Source: DASULK01 sp036381835 (GTDB lineage Bacteria; Actinomycetota; Actinomycetes; Mycobacteriales; Micromonosporaceae). Taken from it: a stretch of 42,541 nt of DNA. Position 1 is the first letter of the stretch; every line of letters begins with the position of its first letter. Below the pieces are notes generated by a model. The model saw only the letters and a list, made by a program, of their open reading frames with translations, had not been told where the DNA came from and made no database searches. Shown here one piece after another: positions 24,065 through 32,304 of the stretch. The translations under genes and the position numbers were made by a program. The stretch lies in the NCBI GenBank assembly GCA_036381835.1, contig DASVCA010000138.1, positions 1 through 42,541 of the forward strand, given 5' to 3'.

Positions 24065-24678
24065 CAGGAAGCCACCCCCGCCCGGGCCGCCAGCATCGCC
24101 GCCGGCGCCACGTCCTCCACCGGCAGACCGCGACGCGCCGCCACGGCCTCCGGCGACTCAAGCTTCTTCAGTGCCGCGACGGTGGCGTGCACGATGTTGA
24201 TCGCGTTGGACGATCCCAGGCTCTTGGAGAGCACGTCGCTGACGCCCGCGCACTCCAACACGGCCCGGACCGGACCGCCCGCGATCACGCCCGTACCGGC
24301 GCTGGCGGGCTTGAGCAGTACGACACCCGCCGCCTCCTCGCCCTGCACCGGGTGCGGGATGGTCGTGCCGATCCGGGGCACCTTGAAGAAGTGCTTCTTG
24401 GCTTCTTCGACGCCCTTGGCGATCGCCGCGGGCACCTCCTTGGCCTTGCCGTAGCCGACGCCGACGGTGCCGTCGCCGTCGCCCACGACCACGAGGGCGG
24501 TGAAGCTGAATCGACGACCGCCCTTCACGACCTTGGCGACACGATTGATCGCGACGACCCGCTCGAGATGCGGGGTCTTCTCGGCGGGCGCGCTTCCCCG
24601 GCCGCCCTCACGGCGGTTGTCGCGGCGACCACCCTCGTTGCCACCGGACCCGCCGCCACGGCGCTGTTGACCTGGCAT
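24064..24678 (-). CDS. rpsE: 30S ribosomal protein S5
   Basis: Small-subunit fidelity protein, 204 aa. After a Gly/Arg/Asn-rich, probably disordered start (about 35 residues) come ERVVAINRVAKVVKGGRRFSF (in parts), VVVGDGDGTVGVGYGKAKEVP, VLLKPASAGTGVIAGGPVRAVLE and SNAINIVHATVAAL. The VKGGRR loop, site of spectinomycin resistance changes, looks wild type. It lies 69 nt after rplR. Confidence 0.98.
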   Translation of the reverse strand: MPGQQRRGGGSGGNEGGRRDNRREGGRGSAPAEKTPHLERVVAINRVAKVVKGGRRFSFTALVVVGDGDGTVGVGYGKAKEVPAAIAKGVEEAKKHFFKVPRIGTTIPHPVQGEEAAGVVLLKPASAGTGVIAGGPVRAVLECAGVSDVLSKSLGSSNAINIVHATVAALKKLESPEAVAARRGLPVEDVAPAAMLAARAGVAS

Positions 24679-24747
24679 CAGCAGCCTTCCTTTTCTCTCG
24701 TGACGGGGTTTGTTAGTTGCGCTCGTCTGATCCGCATCAGACGCCCG

Positions 24748-25137
24748 CTAGAACTCGAGCCCGGCTTCGCGGGCGGCGTTCGCCAGGGCAGCGATCCGTC
24801 CGGCGTACCGGTTGCCGCCGCGGTCGAACACGACCTTGGAGATCCCGGCAGCCTTGGCCCGCTCGGCAACCAGCGTACCGACCTTCGCGGCCAGCTCGCT
24901 CTTGCTGCCCTCGGTGCCACGGATCGACGCGTCCAGGGTCGAGGCGGAGACGAGGGTGTGCCCCTTCGTGTCGTCGACCAACTGGGCGGTGATGTGCCGC
25001 AGCGACCGGGTGACGACCAGACGGGGACGCTCGGGCGTGCCGCTGACCTTCTTGCGGACCCGGAAGTGCCGACGCGCCCGAGAGACGGCACGCTCGGCGG
25101 CCGTGCCGCGGCGGCGCTTGAGCAGCGTGGCGGTCAC
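24748..25137 (-). CDS. rplR: 50S ribosomal protein L18
   Basis: 5S rRNA-binding protein, 129 aa. It has the basic N-terminus, RRHFRVRKKVSGTPERPRL, VTRSLRHITAQLVDD, VVFDRGGNRYAGRI and the end AAREAGLEF. It starts at a GTG overlapping the rplF stop by 4 nt (GTGA). Confidence 0.98.
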   Translation of the reverse strand: MTATLLKRRRGTAAERAVSRARRHFRVRKKVSGTPERPRLVVTRSLRHITAQLVDDTKGHTLVSASTLDASIRGTEGSKSELAAKVGTLVAERAKAAGISKVVFDRGGNRYAGRIAALANAAREAGLEF

Positions 25138-25673
25138 TTCTTACCTGCCTTTCCAGCCTTACGGCGGATGACCTCGCCCTGATACCTGATGCCCTTGCCC
25201 TTGTAGGGCTCCGGGGGACGGATCTTCCGGATCTTGGCAGCGATCTCACCGACCAACTGCTTGTCGATCCCGGACACGTGGAACAGCGTCGGCTTCTCCA
25301 CGGTGAAGGTGATCCCCGCCGGCGCCTCGACGAGCACCGGGTGCGAGAACCCGAGCGCGAACTCGAGGTCGTTGCCCTTCGCGGTGACCCGGTACCCGGT
25401 TCCGGAGATCTCCAACGACTTACGGTAGCCCTCGGTCACTCCGATGATCATGTTGGCGACCAGCGTGCGGCTCAGGCCGTGCAACTGCCGAGACCGACGC
25501 TCGTCGTTAGCCCGCTCGATACGCAGTTCACCATCGACCCGGCTCGCGGTGATCGACTCGGCGAGGGTGTGCGAAAGCTCCCCCTTGGGGCCCTTCACCT
25601 TGACGGTCCGGCCCTCGACGCTCACCTCGACACCCGCCGGCACCGGGATCGGCCTACGTCCAATACGCGACAT
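25134..25673 (-). CDS. rplF: 50S ribosomal protein L6
   Basis: Protein near the factor-binding site, 179 aa. It has SRIGRRPIPVPAGVEV, VKGPKGELSHTL, LVANMIIGVTEGYRKSLEI, GTGYRVTAKG and IRPPEPYKGKGIRYQGE followed by RRKAGKAGKK. It lies 15 nt after rpsH. Confidence 0.98.
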   Translation of the reverse strand: MSRIGRRPIPVPAGVEVSVEGRTVKVKGPKGELSHTLAESITASRVDGELRIERANDERRSRQLHGLSRTLVANMIIGVTEGYRKSLEISGTGYRVTAKGNDLEFALGFSHPVLVEAPAGITFTVEKPTLFHVSGIDKQLVGEIAAKIRKIRPPEPYKGKGIRYQGEVIRRKAGKAGKK

Positions 25674-25688
25674 GTCTAAAGCCTCCCG

Positions 25689-26096
25689 TTACCAGACGAA
25701 GGCGAGGACTTCCCCGCCGACGCTCCGCTTACGAGCCTGCCGGTCGGTGAGCAGCCCCTGGGACGTGGAGATGATCGCCACACCGAGCCCCCCGAGCACC
25801 CGCGGCAGCTCGTTGGCCTTCGCGTACACCCGCAGGCCCGGCTTGGAGACGCGCTTGACGCCGGCCAGGCTCCGCTCCCGGTTCTGGCCGTACTTCAGCT
25901 CGATCACCAGCTGCTTGCCGACGCTGCCCGGCTCGGGCTCCACCACCGACCAGTCGGCGATGTAGCCCTCGGACTTGAGCACCTCGGCGATGTTGGCCTT
26001 GATCTTCGAGTAGGGCATCGTCACCCGGTCGTGGTACGCCTGGTTGGCGTTGCGCAGACGTGTGAGCATGTCTGCGATCGGATCGGTCATCGTCAT
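25689..26096 (-). CDS. rpsH: 30S ribosomal protein S8
   Basis: 16S rRNA-binding assembly protein, 135 aa. It has MTMTDPIADMLTRLRNAN, MPYSKIKANIAEVLKSEGYI and the invariant ISTSQGLLTDRQARKRSVGG. S8 is the autogenous repressor of the spc operon in E. coli, acting within rplE. Here its gene is preceded by an unusual 140-nt structured gap. Confidence 0.98.
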   Translation of the reverse strand: MTMTDPIADMLTRLRNANQAYHDRVTMPYSKIKANIAEVLKSEGYIADWSVVEPEPGSVGKQLVIELKYGQNRERSLAGVKRVSKPGLRVYAKANELPRVLGGLGVAIISTSQGLLTDRQARKRSVGGEVLAFVW

Positions 26097-26125
26097 GGAT
26101 CTTGTCAGCCTTTCTCGCCGGGGTT

Positions 26126-26217
26126 CCCGTCCGCGAGCCGTGCTCCGAGACCCGGGGCCCGATGCCGGTCATCCGACATCGTTGCCTGGACCCACCGGGG
26201 CGCGGCCCACGGACGGG
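26126..26217 (-). ncRNA. Candidate structured RNA in the rpsN-rpsH gap
   Basis: Gap 26097-26236 holds a long-range perfect 8-bp pairing CCCGTCCG (26126-26133) with CGGACGGG (26210-26217). Nested inside, on the minus strand, is a 9-bp hairpin CGATGTCGG-ATGA-CCGGCATCG with one G-U pair. A third short helix between them is possible. Most other junctions in this operon have gaps below 20 nt. The structure was read by eye. Confidence 0.45.
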
Positions 26218-26236
26218 CCTACGGCGAAGAGAGTCG

Positions 26237-26422
26237 TTACCAGGAAGCCTTGGACACGCCGGGTAGCTCACCGCGGTGGGCCATCTCCCGGATACACACC
26301 CGGCAGAGGCCGAACTTGCGGTAGACCGCCCGCGGCCGCCCGCACCGCTGGCATCGGGTGTACGCACGAACCGAGAACTTCGGCTTCTCGGCCGCCTTGA
26401 TGATCAGGGCCTTCTTCGCCAA
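26237..26422 (-). CDS. rpsN: 30S ribosomal protein S14, zinc type (type Z)
   Basis: 61 aa with a CxxC-x12-CxxC zinc ribbon: C24, C27, C40, C43 (CQRCGRP ... CRVC). The C-terminus REMAHRGELPGVSKASW is diagnostic. The start codon is TTG with AGGAGG 6 nt upstream. The gap to rplE is a single base. Actinomycetes often carry a second, zinc-free S14 elsewhere under Zur control; it is not in this window. Confidence 0.98.
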   Translation of the reverse strand: MAKKALIIKAAEKPKFSVRAYTRCQRCGRPRAVYRKFGLCRVCIREMAHRGELPGVSKASW

Positions 26423-26423
26423 C

Positions 26424-26993
26424 TCAGTCCTCCTTGAACGGGAAGCCCAGGAGCTTCAGCAGCGCCCGGCCCTCATCATCGGTCTCGGCGGTCGTGACCA
26501 CGGTGATGTCCATGCCCCGCGTCCGATCGATCCGGTCCTGGTCGATCTCGTGGAACACCGACTGCTCGGTCAGACCGAACGTGTAGTTGCCGTGCCCGTC
26601 GAGCTTGCGCCCGTCCAGACCGCGGAAGTCCCGGATCCGGGGCAGCGCGATCGACAGCAGCCGGTCGAGAAACTCCCACATCCGGTCGCCGCGCAGCGTG
26701 ACCTTCGCGCCGATGGGCATGCCGGCGCGAAGCTTGAACTGCGCGATGGACTTCCGCGCCCGACGGATCTGCGGCTTCTGACCGGTGATGGTGGCCAGAT
26801 CGCGGACCGCGCCCTCGATCAGCTTGGCGTCCCGGGCGGCGTCGCCGACGCCCATGTTGACGACGACCTTGACCAGTCGGGGCACCTGCATGGGGTTGCC
26901 GTAGTTGAACTGCTCCTGCAGCTTCCCCACGATCTCGTTCCGGTACCGCTCCTTGAGCCGCGGTGTGATCTTGGTCTCGGTAGCCGTCGTCAT
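26424..26993 (-). CDS. rplE: 50S ribosomal protein L5
   Basis: 5S rRNA-binding protein, 189 aa. It has TPRLKERYRNEIVGKLQE, VPRLVKVVVNMGVGDA, TGQKPQIRRARKSIAQFKLR, LRGDRMWEFLDRLLSIALPRI and GMDITVVTTA. ATG 26993 overlaps the rplX stop by one base (TGATG); the codon just upstream is GTG 26996, which would overlap by 4 nt. Confidence 0.98.
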   Translation of the reverse strand: MTTATETKITPRLKERYRNEIVGKLQEQFNYGNPMQVPRLVKVVVNMGVGDAARDAKLIEGAVRDLATITGQKPQIRRARKSIAQFKLRAGMPIGAKVTLRGDRMWEFLDRLLSIALPRIRDFRGLDGRKLDGHGNYTFGLTEQSVFHEIDQDRIDRTRGMDITVVTTAETDDEGRALLKLLGFPFKED

Positions 26994-27307
26994 CACAGGT
27001 CCTTACCGGTGGTACGGGCGATGCGGACCTTCTGGCCATTCTCGTCGAACCGGTACCCGACCCGGGTCGGGTTGCCGTCGGAGTCCACGACCATCACGTT
27101 CGAGACGTGGATCGGAGCCTCCTGGGTGACGATGCCACCGGTCTGCGCACCGCGCTGGGTGGTGCTGATACGGGTGTGCTTCTTGACCCGGTTGACGCCC
27201 TCGACCAGGACCTTGTTCTCCCGCGGGTAGGCCGCGATGACCTTGCCCCGGGCACCCTTGTCCTTACCGGCGATGACGACGACCGTGTCGCCCTTCTTCA
27301 CCTTCAC
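26993..27307 (-). CDS. rplX: 50S ribosomal protein L24
   Basis: Assembly initiator of the large subunit, 104 aa, with the KOW motif KKGDTVVVIAGKDKGARGKV at the start, then VLVEGVNRVKKHTR and the domain-2 region RVGYRFDENGQKVRIARTTGK. It starts at GTG 27307, 3 nt after rplN. Confidence 0.98.
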   Translation of the reverse strand: MKVKKGDTVVVIAGKDKGARGKVIAAYPRENKVLVEGVNRVKKHTRISTTQRGAQTGGIVTQEAPIHVSNVMVVDSDGNPTRVGYRFDENGQKVRIARTTGKDL

Positions 27308-27310
27308 GGT

Positions 27311-27679
27311 CTACAGCACCTCCGGCGCCAGAGAAATGATCTTCATGAACCGCTTGTCCCGCAGCTCACGACCGACGGGACCGAAGATGCGGGTACCGCG
27401 CGGATCGCCCCCGTCCTTGATGATGACCGCGGCGTTCTCGTCGAAGCGGATGTACGAGCCGTCCGGCCGCCGCTTCTCCTTCGCGGTCCGGACGACCACC
27501 GCCTTGACGACGTCGCCCTTCTTCACACCGGCCCCCGGGATGGCGTCCTTGACGGTGGCCACGATGACATCGCCGATGCTCGCGTAGCGCCGACCGGAAC
27601 CGCCGAGCACCCGGATGCACAGGATTTCCCGGGCACCCGTGTTGTCGGCGACGCGCAGTCGCGACTCCTGCTGAATCAC
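27311..27679 (-). CDS. rplN: 50S ribosomal protein L14
   Basis: 122 aa, the universal length. It has ESRLRVADNTGAREILCIRV, GDVIVATVKDAIPGAGVKKG, VKAVVVRTAKE and RIFGPVGRELRDKRFMKIISLAPEVL (in parts). It starts at GTG. It is preceded by a 119-nt gap (27680-27798) with only a weak hairpin (CTCCG/CGGAG), conventionally the S10/spc boundary. Confidence 0.98.
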   Translation of the reverse strand: MIQQESRLRVADNTGAREILCIRVLGGSGRRYASIGDVIVATVKDAIPGAGVKKGDVVKAVVVRTAKEKRRPDGSYIRFDENAAVIIKDGGDPRGTRIFGPVGRELRDKRFMKIISLAPEVL

Positions 27680-27798
27680 GTCTATCTCCTATGTCTGCCA
27701 GTCCTCCGACCGCGGCCGGAGCTTGGAAGAACCTGGTCCGCGCCACGCGCGGGCTGACTTCCGCCCCGACGGGCCGGTGCCCGCCGCAGGGCCAGTCG

Positions 27799-28071
27799 TT
27801 ACTTGGCCTTCTCGAGGATCTCCACGACCCGCCACCGCTTCGTGGCGGACAGCGGCCGGGTCTCCATCAGCAGCACCCGGTCGCCGATGCCACAGGCGTT
27901 CTGCTCGTCGTGCGCCTTCAGCTTGCTGGTCCGGCGCATGACCTTGCCGTAGAGCGGGTGCTTGACCCGGTCCTCGACCATGACCACGACGGTCTTGTCC
28001 ATCTTGTCGCTGACCACGACGCCCTCGCGCACCTTGCGCTGCCCGCGGGCCTGGGTCTTGTTCTCGCTCAT
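27799..28071 (-). CDS. rpsQ: 30S ribosomal protein S17
   Basis: Primary 16S-binding OB-fold protein, 90 aa. It has REGVVVSDKMDKTVVVMVED, HPLYGKVMRRTSKLKAHDE and GIGDRVLLMETRPLSATKRW. The ATG overlaps the rpmC stop by 4 nt (ATGA). It is the last gene of the S10 operon. Confidence 0.98.
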   Translation of the reverse strand: MSENKTQARGQRKVREGVVVSDKMDKTVVVMVEDRVKHPLYGKVMRRTSKLKAHDEQNACGIGDRVLLMETRPLSATKRWRVVEILEKAK

Positions 28072-28304
28072 GATGCAGTCACCTCAGTCGGCGCAGCCGA
28101 TAGCCCCAGCTCGCGCTCACGCATGATCGTGTAGATCCGAGCGATCTCCCGACGGACGACCTGGAGCCGGCGGTTGTTGTCCAGCTGACCGGTCGCGGCC
28201 TGCACGCGGAGGTTGAACAGCTCCGCCTTGGCCTCCCGCAGCTTCGTGACCAGCTCCTCGTCGGAGAGCTCACGCAGCTCGGCGGCCTTAACGCCCGCTG
28301 CCAT
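28068..28304 (-). CDS. rpmC: 50S ribosomal protein L29
   Basis: Two-helix protein at the tunnel exit, 78 aa. It has LRELSDEELVTKLREAKAEL, FNLRVQAATGQLDNNRRL and REIARIYTIMRERELG. It overlaps rplP by one base (TGATG style) and rpsQ by 4 nt. Confidence 0.98.
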   Translation of the reverse strand: MAAGVKAAELRELSDEELVTKLREAKAELFNLRVQAATGQLDNNRRLQVVRREIARIYTIMRERELGLSAAPTEVTAS

Positions 28305-28729
28305 CAGGCTTCACCCACTTCGCGCGTCACGATGCGGCACTTCATCGGGAGCTTGTGGATCGCGCGGCGCATCGCCTCACGCGCGACCTGCTCGTTCGGG
28401 AAGGACATCTCGAAGAGAACCCGTCCCGGCTTGATGTTGGCGACCCACCACTCGGGCGAACCCTTACCGGAACCCATCCGGGTCTCGGCCGGCTTCTTGG
28501 TGAGAGCCTGGTCCGGGAAAACGTTGATCCAGACCTTGCCGCCACGCTTGATGTGGCGGGTCATGGCGATACGTGCCGACTCGATCTGCCGGTTCGTCAC
28601 GTACGCCGGCTCCAGCGCCTGAATGCCGTAGTCGCCGAATACCACCCGGTTCCCACCCTTGGACCGACCGCTGCGGTCCGGGTGGTGCGGCTTACGGAAG
28701 CCCTTGGGAGGCTTACGTGGCATCAGCAT
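28304..28729 (-). CDS. rplP: 50S ribosomal protein L16
   Basis: Contacts the A-site tRNA elbow, 141 aa. It has MLMPRKPPKGFRKPHHPDRS, GDYGIQALEPAYVTNRQIE, KRGGKVWINVFPD, TRMGSGKGSPEWWVANIKPG and the end HKLPMKCRIVTRE. ATG 28729 (MLMPRK) is chosen over ATG 28723 because GGAGGG lies 7 nt upstream of it and the MLxPR start is conserved. It lies 3 nt after rpsC. Confidence 0.98.
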   Translation of the reverse strand: MLMPRKPPKGFRKPHHPDRSGRSKGGNRVVFGDYGIQALEPAYVTNRQIESARIAMTRHIKRGGKVWINVFPDQALTKKPAETRMGSGKGSPEWWVANIKPGRVLFEMSFPNEQVAREAMRRAIHKLPMKCRIVTREVGEA

Positions 28730-28732
28730 CTG

Positions 28733-29593
28733 TCAGCCCTCCTGCGCTGCGCTCGGTGCGGCCGGCTCGGCCGCGGTGGCCGACTCGGCCCCGGTGTTCG
28801 GGGTGGACTCCGCCGCGGCACTCGCCAACTCGGCGGCAGCCGCACGGCCCGCCTCGGTGCCGCCGGCGGTCGTACCGGCCGATCCGGACCGCGCACGACG
28901 CGGCCGCTCCGACCGGTCCCCACGGCGAGGCCGCCCCGGGGCGGCCTCGGCCGGGGCCTCCCGGCCGGGTACGGCATCGCCCTTGTAGATCCAGACCTTC
29001 ACGCCGATCCGTCCGAAGGTGGTCCGGGCCTCGAAGAAGCCGTACTCGATGTTGGCACGCAACGAGTGCAGCGGCACGCGACCTTCACGGTAGAACTCGG
29101 TACGGCTCATCTCCGCGCCGCCGAGTCGTCCGGAGACCTGCACCCGGATACCGCGCACCAGCGGGTTCCTCATCGCCGACTGCATCGCCTTGCGCATCGC
29201 CCGCCGGAAGCTCACCCGGCTGGAGAGCTGCTCGGCGACACCCTGCGCGACCAACTGCGCGTCGGACTCCGGGTTCTTCACCTCAATGATGTTCAGCTGG
29301 ACCTGCTTGCTGGTCAGCTTCTCCAGCTCGCCCCGGATTCGCTCCGCCTCAGCACCCTTGCGGCCGATGACGATACCCGGACGTGCGGTGTGGATGTCGA
29401 CCCGCACCTTGTCCCGGGTCCGTTCGATGTCGACCTTCGAGATTCCGGCGCGCTCCAGGCCCTTGGCCATCATGCGCCGGATCTTGACGTCCTCCGCCAC
29501 GTAAGCGGCGTAGAGGTCGTCCGCGTACCAGCGGGACTTCCAGTCGGACGAGATGCCGAGCCGGAACCCGTGCGGGTGAACCTTCTGACCCAT
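28733..29593 (-). CDS. rpsC: 30S ribosomal protein S3
   Basis: Head protein at the mRNA entry channel, 286 aa. It has MGQKVHPHGFRLGISSDWKS, the KH motif region RPGIVIGRKGAEAERIR, LNIIEVKNPESDAQLVAQG and the C-terminal core RTTFGRIGVKVWIYKGD. After the core comes an Ala/Gly/Arg-rich tail of about 75 residues, low complexity and much longer than the E. coli end. ATG overlaps the rplV stop by one base (TAATG). Confidence 0.98.
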   Translation of the reverse strand: MGQKVHPHGFRLGISSDWKSRWYADDLYAAYVAEDVKIRRMMAKGLERAGISKVDIERTRDKVRVDIHTARPGIVIGRKGAEAERIRGELEKLTSKQVQLNIIEVKNPESDAQLVAQGVAEQLSSRVSFRRAMRKAMQSAMRNPLVRGIRVQVSGRLGGAEMSRTEFYREGRVPLHSLRANIEYGFFEARTTFGRIGVKVWIYKGDAVPGREAPAEAAPGRPRRGDRSERPRRARSGSAGTTAGGTEAGRAAAAELASAAAESTPNTGAESATAAEPAAPSAAQEG

Positions 29594-30072
29594 TACTCGG
29601 CACCCTCCGTGCTCTGCTGCTCGGTTGCCGCGGCGGCCGGCCGGCTTTCCGCCCTCGCCGTCTGCTTCGCCGCCGCCCGCTTGGTGGCCTTCTTCTTTGC
29701 CGCCGCCGGCGCGACCGCCTCGACGGCGATGGTGATGTGACAGGTGCGCTTGCGAATCCGGTACGCCCGGCCCTGCGCCCGCGGCCGGAACCGCTTCAGG
29801 GTCGGTCCCTCGTCGACGTACGCCTCGCTGACGAGCAGCGCGTCGGGGTCCAGCCGCTCGTTGTTTTCGGCGTTGGCCATCGCGCTGGCAAGCACCTTGT
29901 ACACCTGCTCACTCGCAGCTTGCGGCGCGAACTGCAGCACCGTGAGCGCTTCCTTCGCGGGCAGACCGCGGACGAGGTTGACCACCCGACGCGCCTTGCT
30001 CGGCGAGATGCGCACATACCGCGCAACCGCCCGCGCGCCCGGAAGCACCGGAGCGTCGCCCTTTCCTGGCAT
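29593..30072 (-). CDS. rplV: 50S ribosomal protein L22
   Basis: Lines the peptide tunnel, 159 aa. It has ARAVARYVRISPSKARRVVNL, NLVRGLPAKEALTVLQF, ASAMANAENN and the hairpin-loop region FRPRAQGRAYRIRKRTCHITI. A Lys/Ala-rich tail (AAAKKKATKRAAAKQ and onward) of about 40 residues is added. ATG 30072 has AAGGGG 8 nt upstream; an upstream GTG at 30105 lacks one. It is 97 nt from rpsS; that gap shows nothing distinct. Confidence 0.97.
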   Translation of the reverse strand: MPGKGDAPVLPGARAVARYVRISPSKARRVVNLVRGLPAKEALTVLQFAPQAASEQVYKVLASAMANAENNERLDPDALLVSEAYVDEGPTLKRFRPRAQGRAYRIRKRTCHITIAVEAVAPAAAKKKATKRAAAKQTARAESRPAAAATEQQSTEGAE

Positions 30073-30169
30073 CGCTGTAACCCCTTGATCCTCTATCCGT
30101 GACACGACCTTGTTCGGCCGGGTTCATTTGCCAGTCGCGGCCCGCTGAACGGGACGGACCGTCGGCCGA

Positions 30170-30451
<282 letters not shown>

Positions 30452-30466
30452 CTGTCAGTTCTCCTG

Positions 30467-31306
30467 TTACCCGCGCTTGCGGTTGGCGTAGCGACGGCGG
30501 ACGATCAGGCGGTCGCTCGGCTTGCCCTTACGCCGGGTACGACCCTCGGGCTTACCGTTCGGATTGACCGGGTGGCGACCACCGGAGGTCTTGCCCTCAC
30601 CGCCGCCGTGCGGGTGGTCGACCGGGTTCATCGCGACGCCACGGACAGAGGGGCGCTTGCCCTTCCACCGCATCCGGCCGGCCTTACCCCAGTTGATGTT
30701 CGACTGGTCGGCGTTACCGATCTCGCCGACCGTGGCGCGGCAACGTACGTCCACCCGCCGGATCTCGCCCGAGGGCATCCGCAGCGAGGCGTAGGAACCC
30801 TCCCGGCCCAGCAGCTGGATACCGACACCGGCCGAGCGGGCCAGCTTGGCACCGCCGCCCGGGCGCAGCTCCACCGCGTGGATGGTGGTACCCACCGGGA
30901 TGTTGCGCAGCGGCAGGTTGTTGCCAGGCTTGATGTCCGCGGACGGGCCCGACTCGACGATGTCGCCCTGCTTGAGGTCCTTCGGCGCGATGATGTACCG
31001 CTTCTCGCCGTCGAAGTAGTGCAGCAGCGCGATCCGGGCGGTCCGGTTCGGGTCGTACTCGATGTGCGCGACCTTCGCCGGCACGCCGTCCTTGTCGACC
31101 CGCTTGAAGTCGATCAGCCGGTACTGCCGCTTGTGCCCGCCGCCCTGGTGCCGAGCGGTGACCCGGCCCTGGGCGTTACGGCCGCCCTTCTTGGGCAGCG
31201 GTGCGAGCAGAGACTTCTCCGGCGTGGAGCGGGTGATCTCGACGAAGTCGGCGACGCTGGCGCCGCGGCGACCCGGGCTCGTCGGCTTGTACTTGCGGAT
31301 AGGCAT
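30467..31306 (-). CDS. rplB: 50S ribosomal protein L2
   Basis: Needed for subunit joining and peptidyl transfer, 279 aa. It has IRKYKPTSPGRRGASV, QGRVTARHQGGGHKRQYRLI, FDGEKRYIIAPKDL, and the conserved VRGVAMNPVDHPHGGGEGKT with its functional histidine, ending RRYANRKRG. It lies 12 nt after rplW. Confidence 0.98.
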   Translation of the reverse strand: MPIRKYKPTSPGRRGASVADFVEITRSTPEKSLLAPLPKKGGRNAQGRVTARHQGGGHKRQYRLIDFKRVDKDGVPAKVAHIEYDPNRTARIALLHYFDGEKRYIIAPKDLKQGDIVESGPSADIKPGNNLPLRNIPVGTTIHAVELRPGGGAKLARSAGVGIQLLGREGSYASLRMPSGEIRRVDVRCRATVGEIGNADQSNINWGKAGRMRWKGKRPSVRGVAMNPVDHPHGGGEGKTSGGRHPVNPNGKPEGRTRRKGKPSDRLIVRRRYANRKRG

Positions 31307-31318
31307 TCTCTACACCCC

Positions 31319-31621
31319 TCAGCTGACCGGGCCGCCGAAGGCCTCGATGCGGTCGCCCTCAGCCAGCTTCACCATCGCTCGCTTGGTGTCCTTGCGCTTG
31401 CCGTACCCGAAACGGGTCCGCTTGCGCTTACCGACACGGTTGAGCGTGTTCACCTCGAGGACGCGGACGTTGAAGATCTGCTGGATGGCAATCTTGATCT
31501 GCGTCTTGTTGGCGTCCGGATGCACCAGGAACGTGTACCAGTTGTGGTTCAGTTCGCTGTAGCTCTTCTCCGAGATCACCGGCGCGATGATGATGTCGCG
31601 CGGGTCAGCGATCGTCGTCAC
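31319..31621 (-). CDS. rplW: 50S ribosomal protein L23
   Basis: Tunnel-exit docking site for trigger factor and SRP, 100 aa. It has ADPRDIIIAPVISEKSYSE, YTFLVHPDANKTQIKIAIQ, FNVRVLEVNTLNRVGKRKR and the end EGDRIEAFGGP. It starts with GTG overlapping the rplD stop by 4 nt. Confidence 0.98.
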   Translation of the reverse strand: MTTIADPRDIIIAPVISEKSYSELNHNWYTFLVHPDANKTQIKIAIQQIFNVRVLEVNTLNRVGKRKRTRFGYGKRKDTKRAMVKLAEGDRIEAFGGPVS

Positions 31622-32304
31622 TTCTCGGCCTCCTCGCTGGTAGCCGCCGCAGCCGCCGAGGCCGCCACCGGCAGGCCGAGGAATTCGTCCAGAGCCTCCC
31701 GGGTGAACACCACGTCGTCAGCGACCAACACGTCGTACGTGTTGAGCTGACCGGCTACGAGCAGGTGAACCGACTGCTGCTCGCCGCTGCGCAGGTTCCG
31801 CAGCGAGAGCCAGTTGAGTTCGTCCTCGTTGCCGAGCACCACGAGGACCCGCTTGCGATCGGTCAGTCGACGCAGCGTGGCGAGCGCGGCCTTGGTGGAC
31901 GGCTTGTCCCCCGCGACGAACGACTCGACCACGTGCACTCGACCGGCCCGCGCCCGGTCGGACAGCGCGCCACGCAGCGCAGCGGCCTTCATCTTCTTCG
32001 GCGTGCGCTGGCTGTAGTCGCGCGGCACCGGGCCGTGCACCACACCACCGCCGGTGAACTGGGGTGCGCGCAGCGAGCCCTGCCGGGCCCGGCCGGTGCC
32101 CTTCTGCCGGTACGGCTTCTTGCCGCCACCGGAGACCTCACCGCGGGTCTTGGTTTTGTGGGTGCCCTGCCGCGCGGCAGCGAGCTGGGCAACCACGACC
32201 TGGTGCATCAGCGGGATGTTCGCCTGCACGTCGAAGACGTTCGCGGGGAGCTCGACCGTGCCGGTCTTAGCACCCTCAGCGTTCAGCACGTCGACGGTCG
32301 TCAC
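31618..32304 (-). CDS. rplD: 50S ribosomal protein L4
   Basis: Tunnel protein, and in E. coli the autogenous regulator of the S10 operon, 228 aa. It has TGTVELPANVFDVQANIPLM, TRGEVSGGGKKPYRQKGTGRAR, RAPQFTGGGVVHGPVPRDYS and the C-terminal DDVVFTREALDEFLG. GTG start overlaps the rplC stop by 4 nt. Whether L4 acts on the structured rpsJ leader here is open. Confidence 0.98.
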   Translation of the reverse strand: MTTVDVLNAEGAKTGTVELPANVFDVQANIPLMHQVVVAQLAAARQGTHKTKTRGEVSGGGKKPYRQKGTGRARQGSLRAPQFTGGGVVHGPVPRDYSQRTPKKMKAAALRGALSDRARAGRVHVVESFVAGDKPSTKAALATLRRLTDRKRVLVVLGNEDELNWLSLRNLRSGEQQSVHLLVAGQLNTYDVLVADDVVFTREALDEFLGLPVAASAAAAATSEEAEK

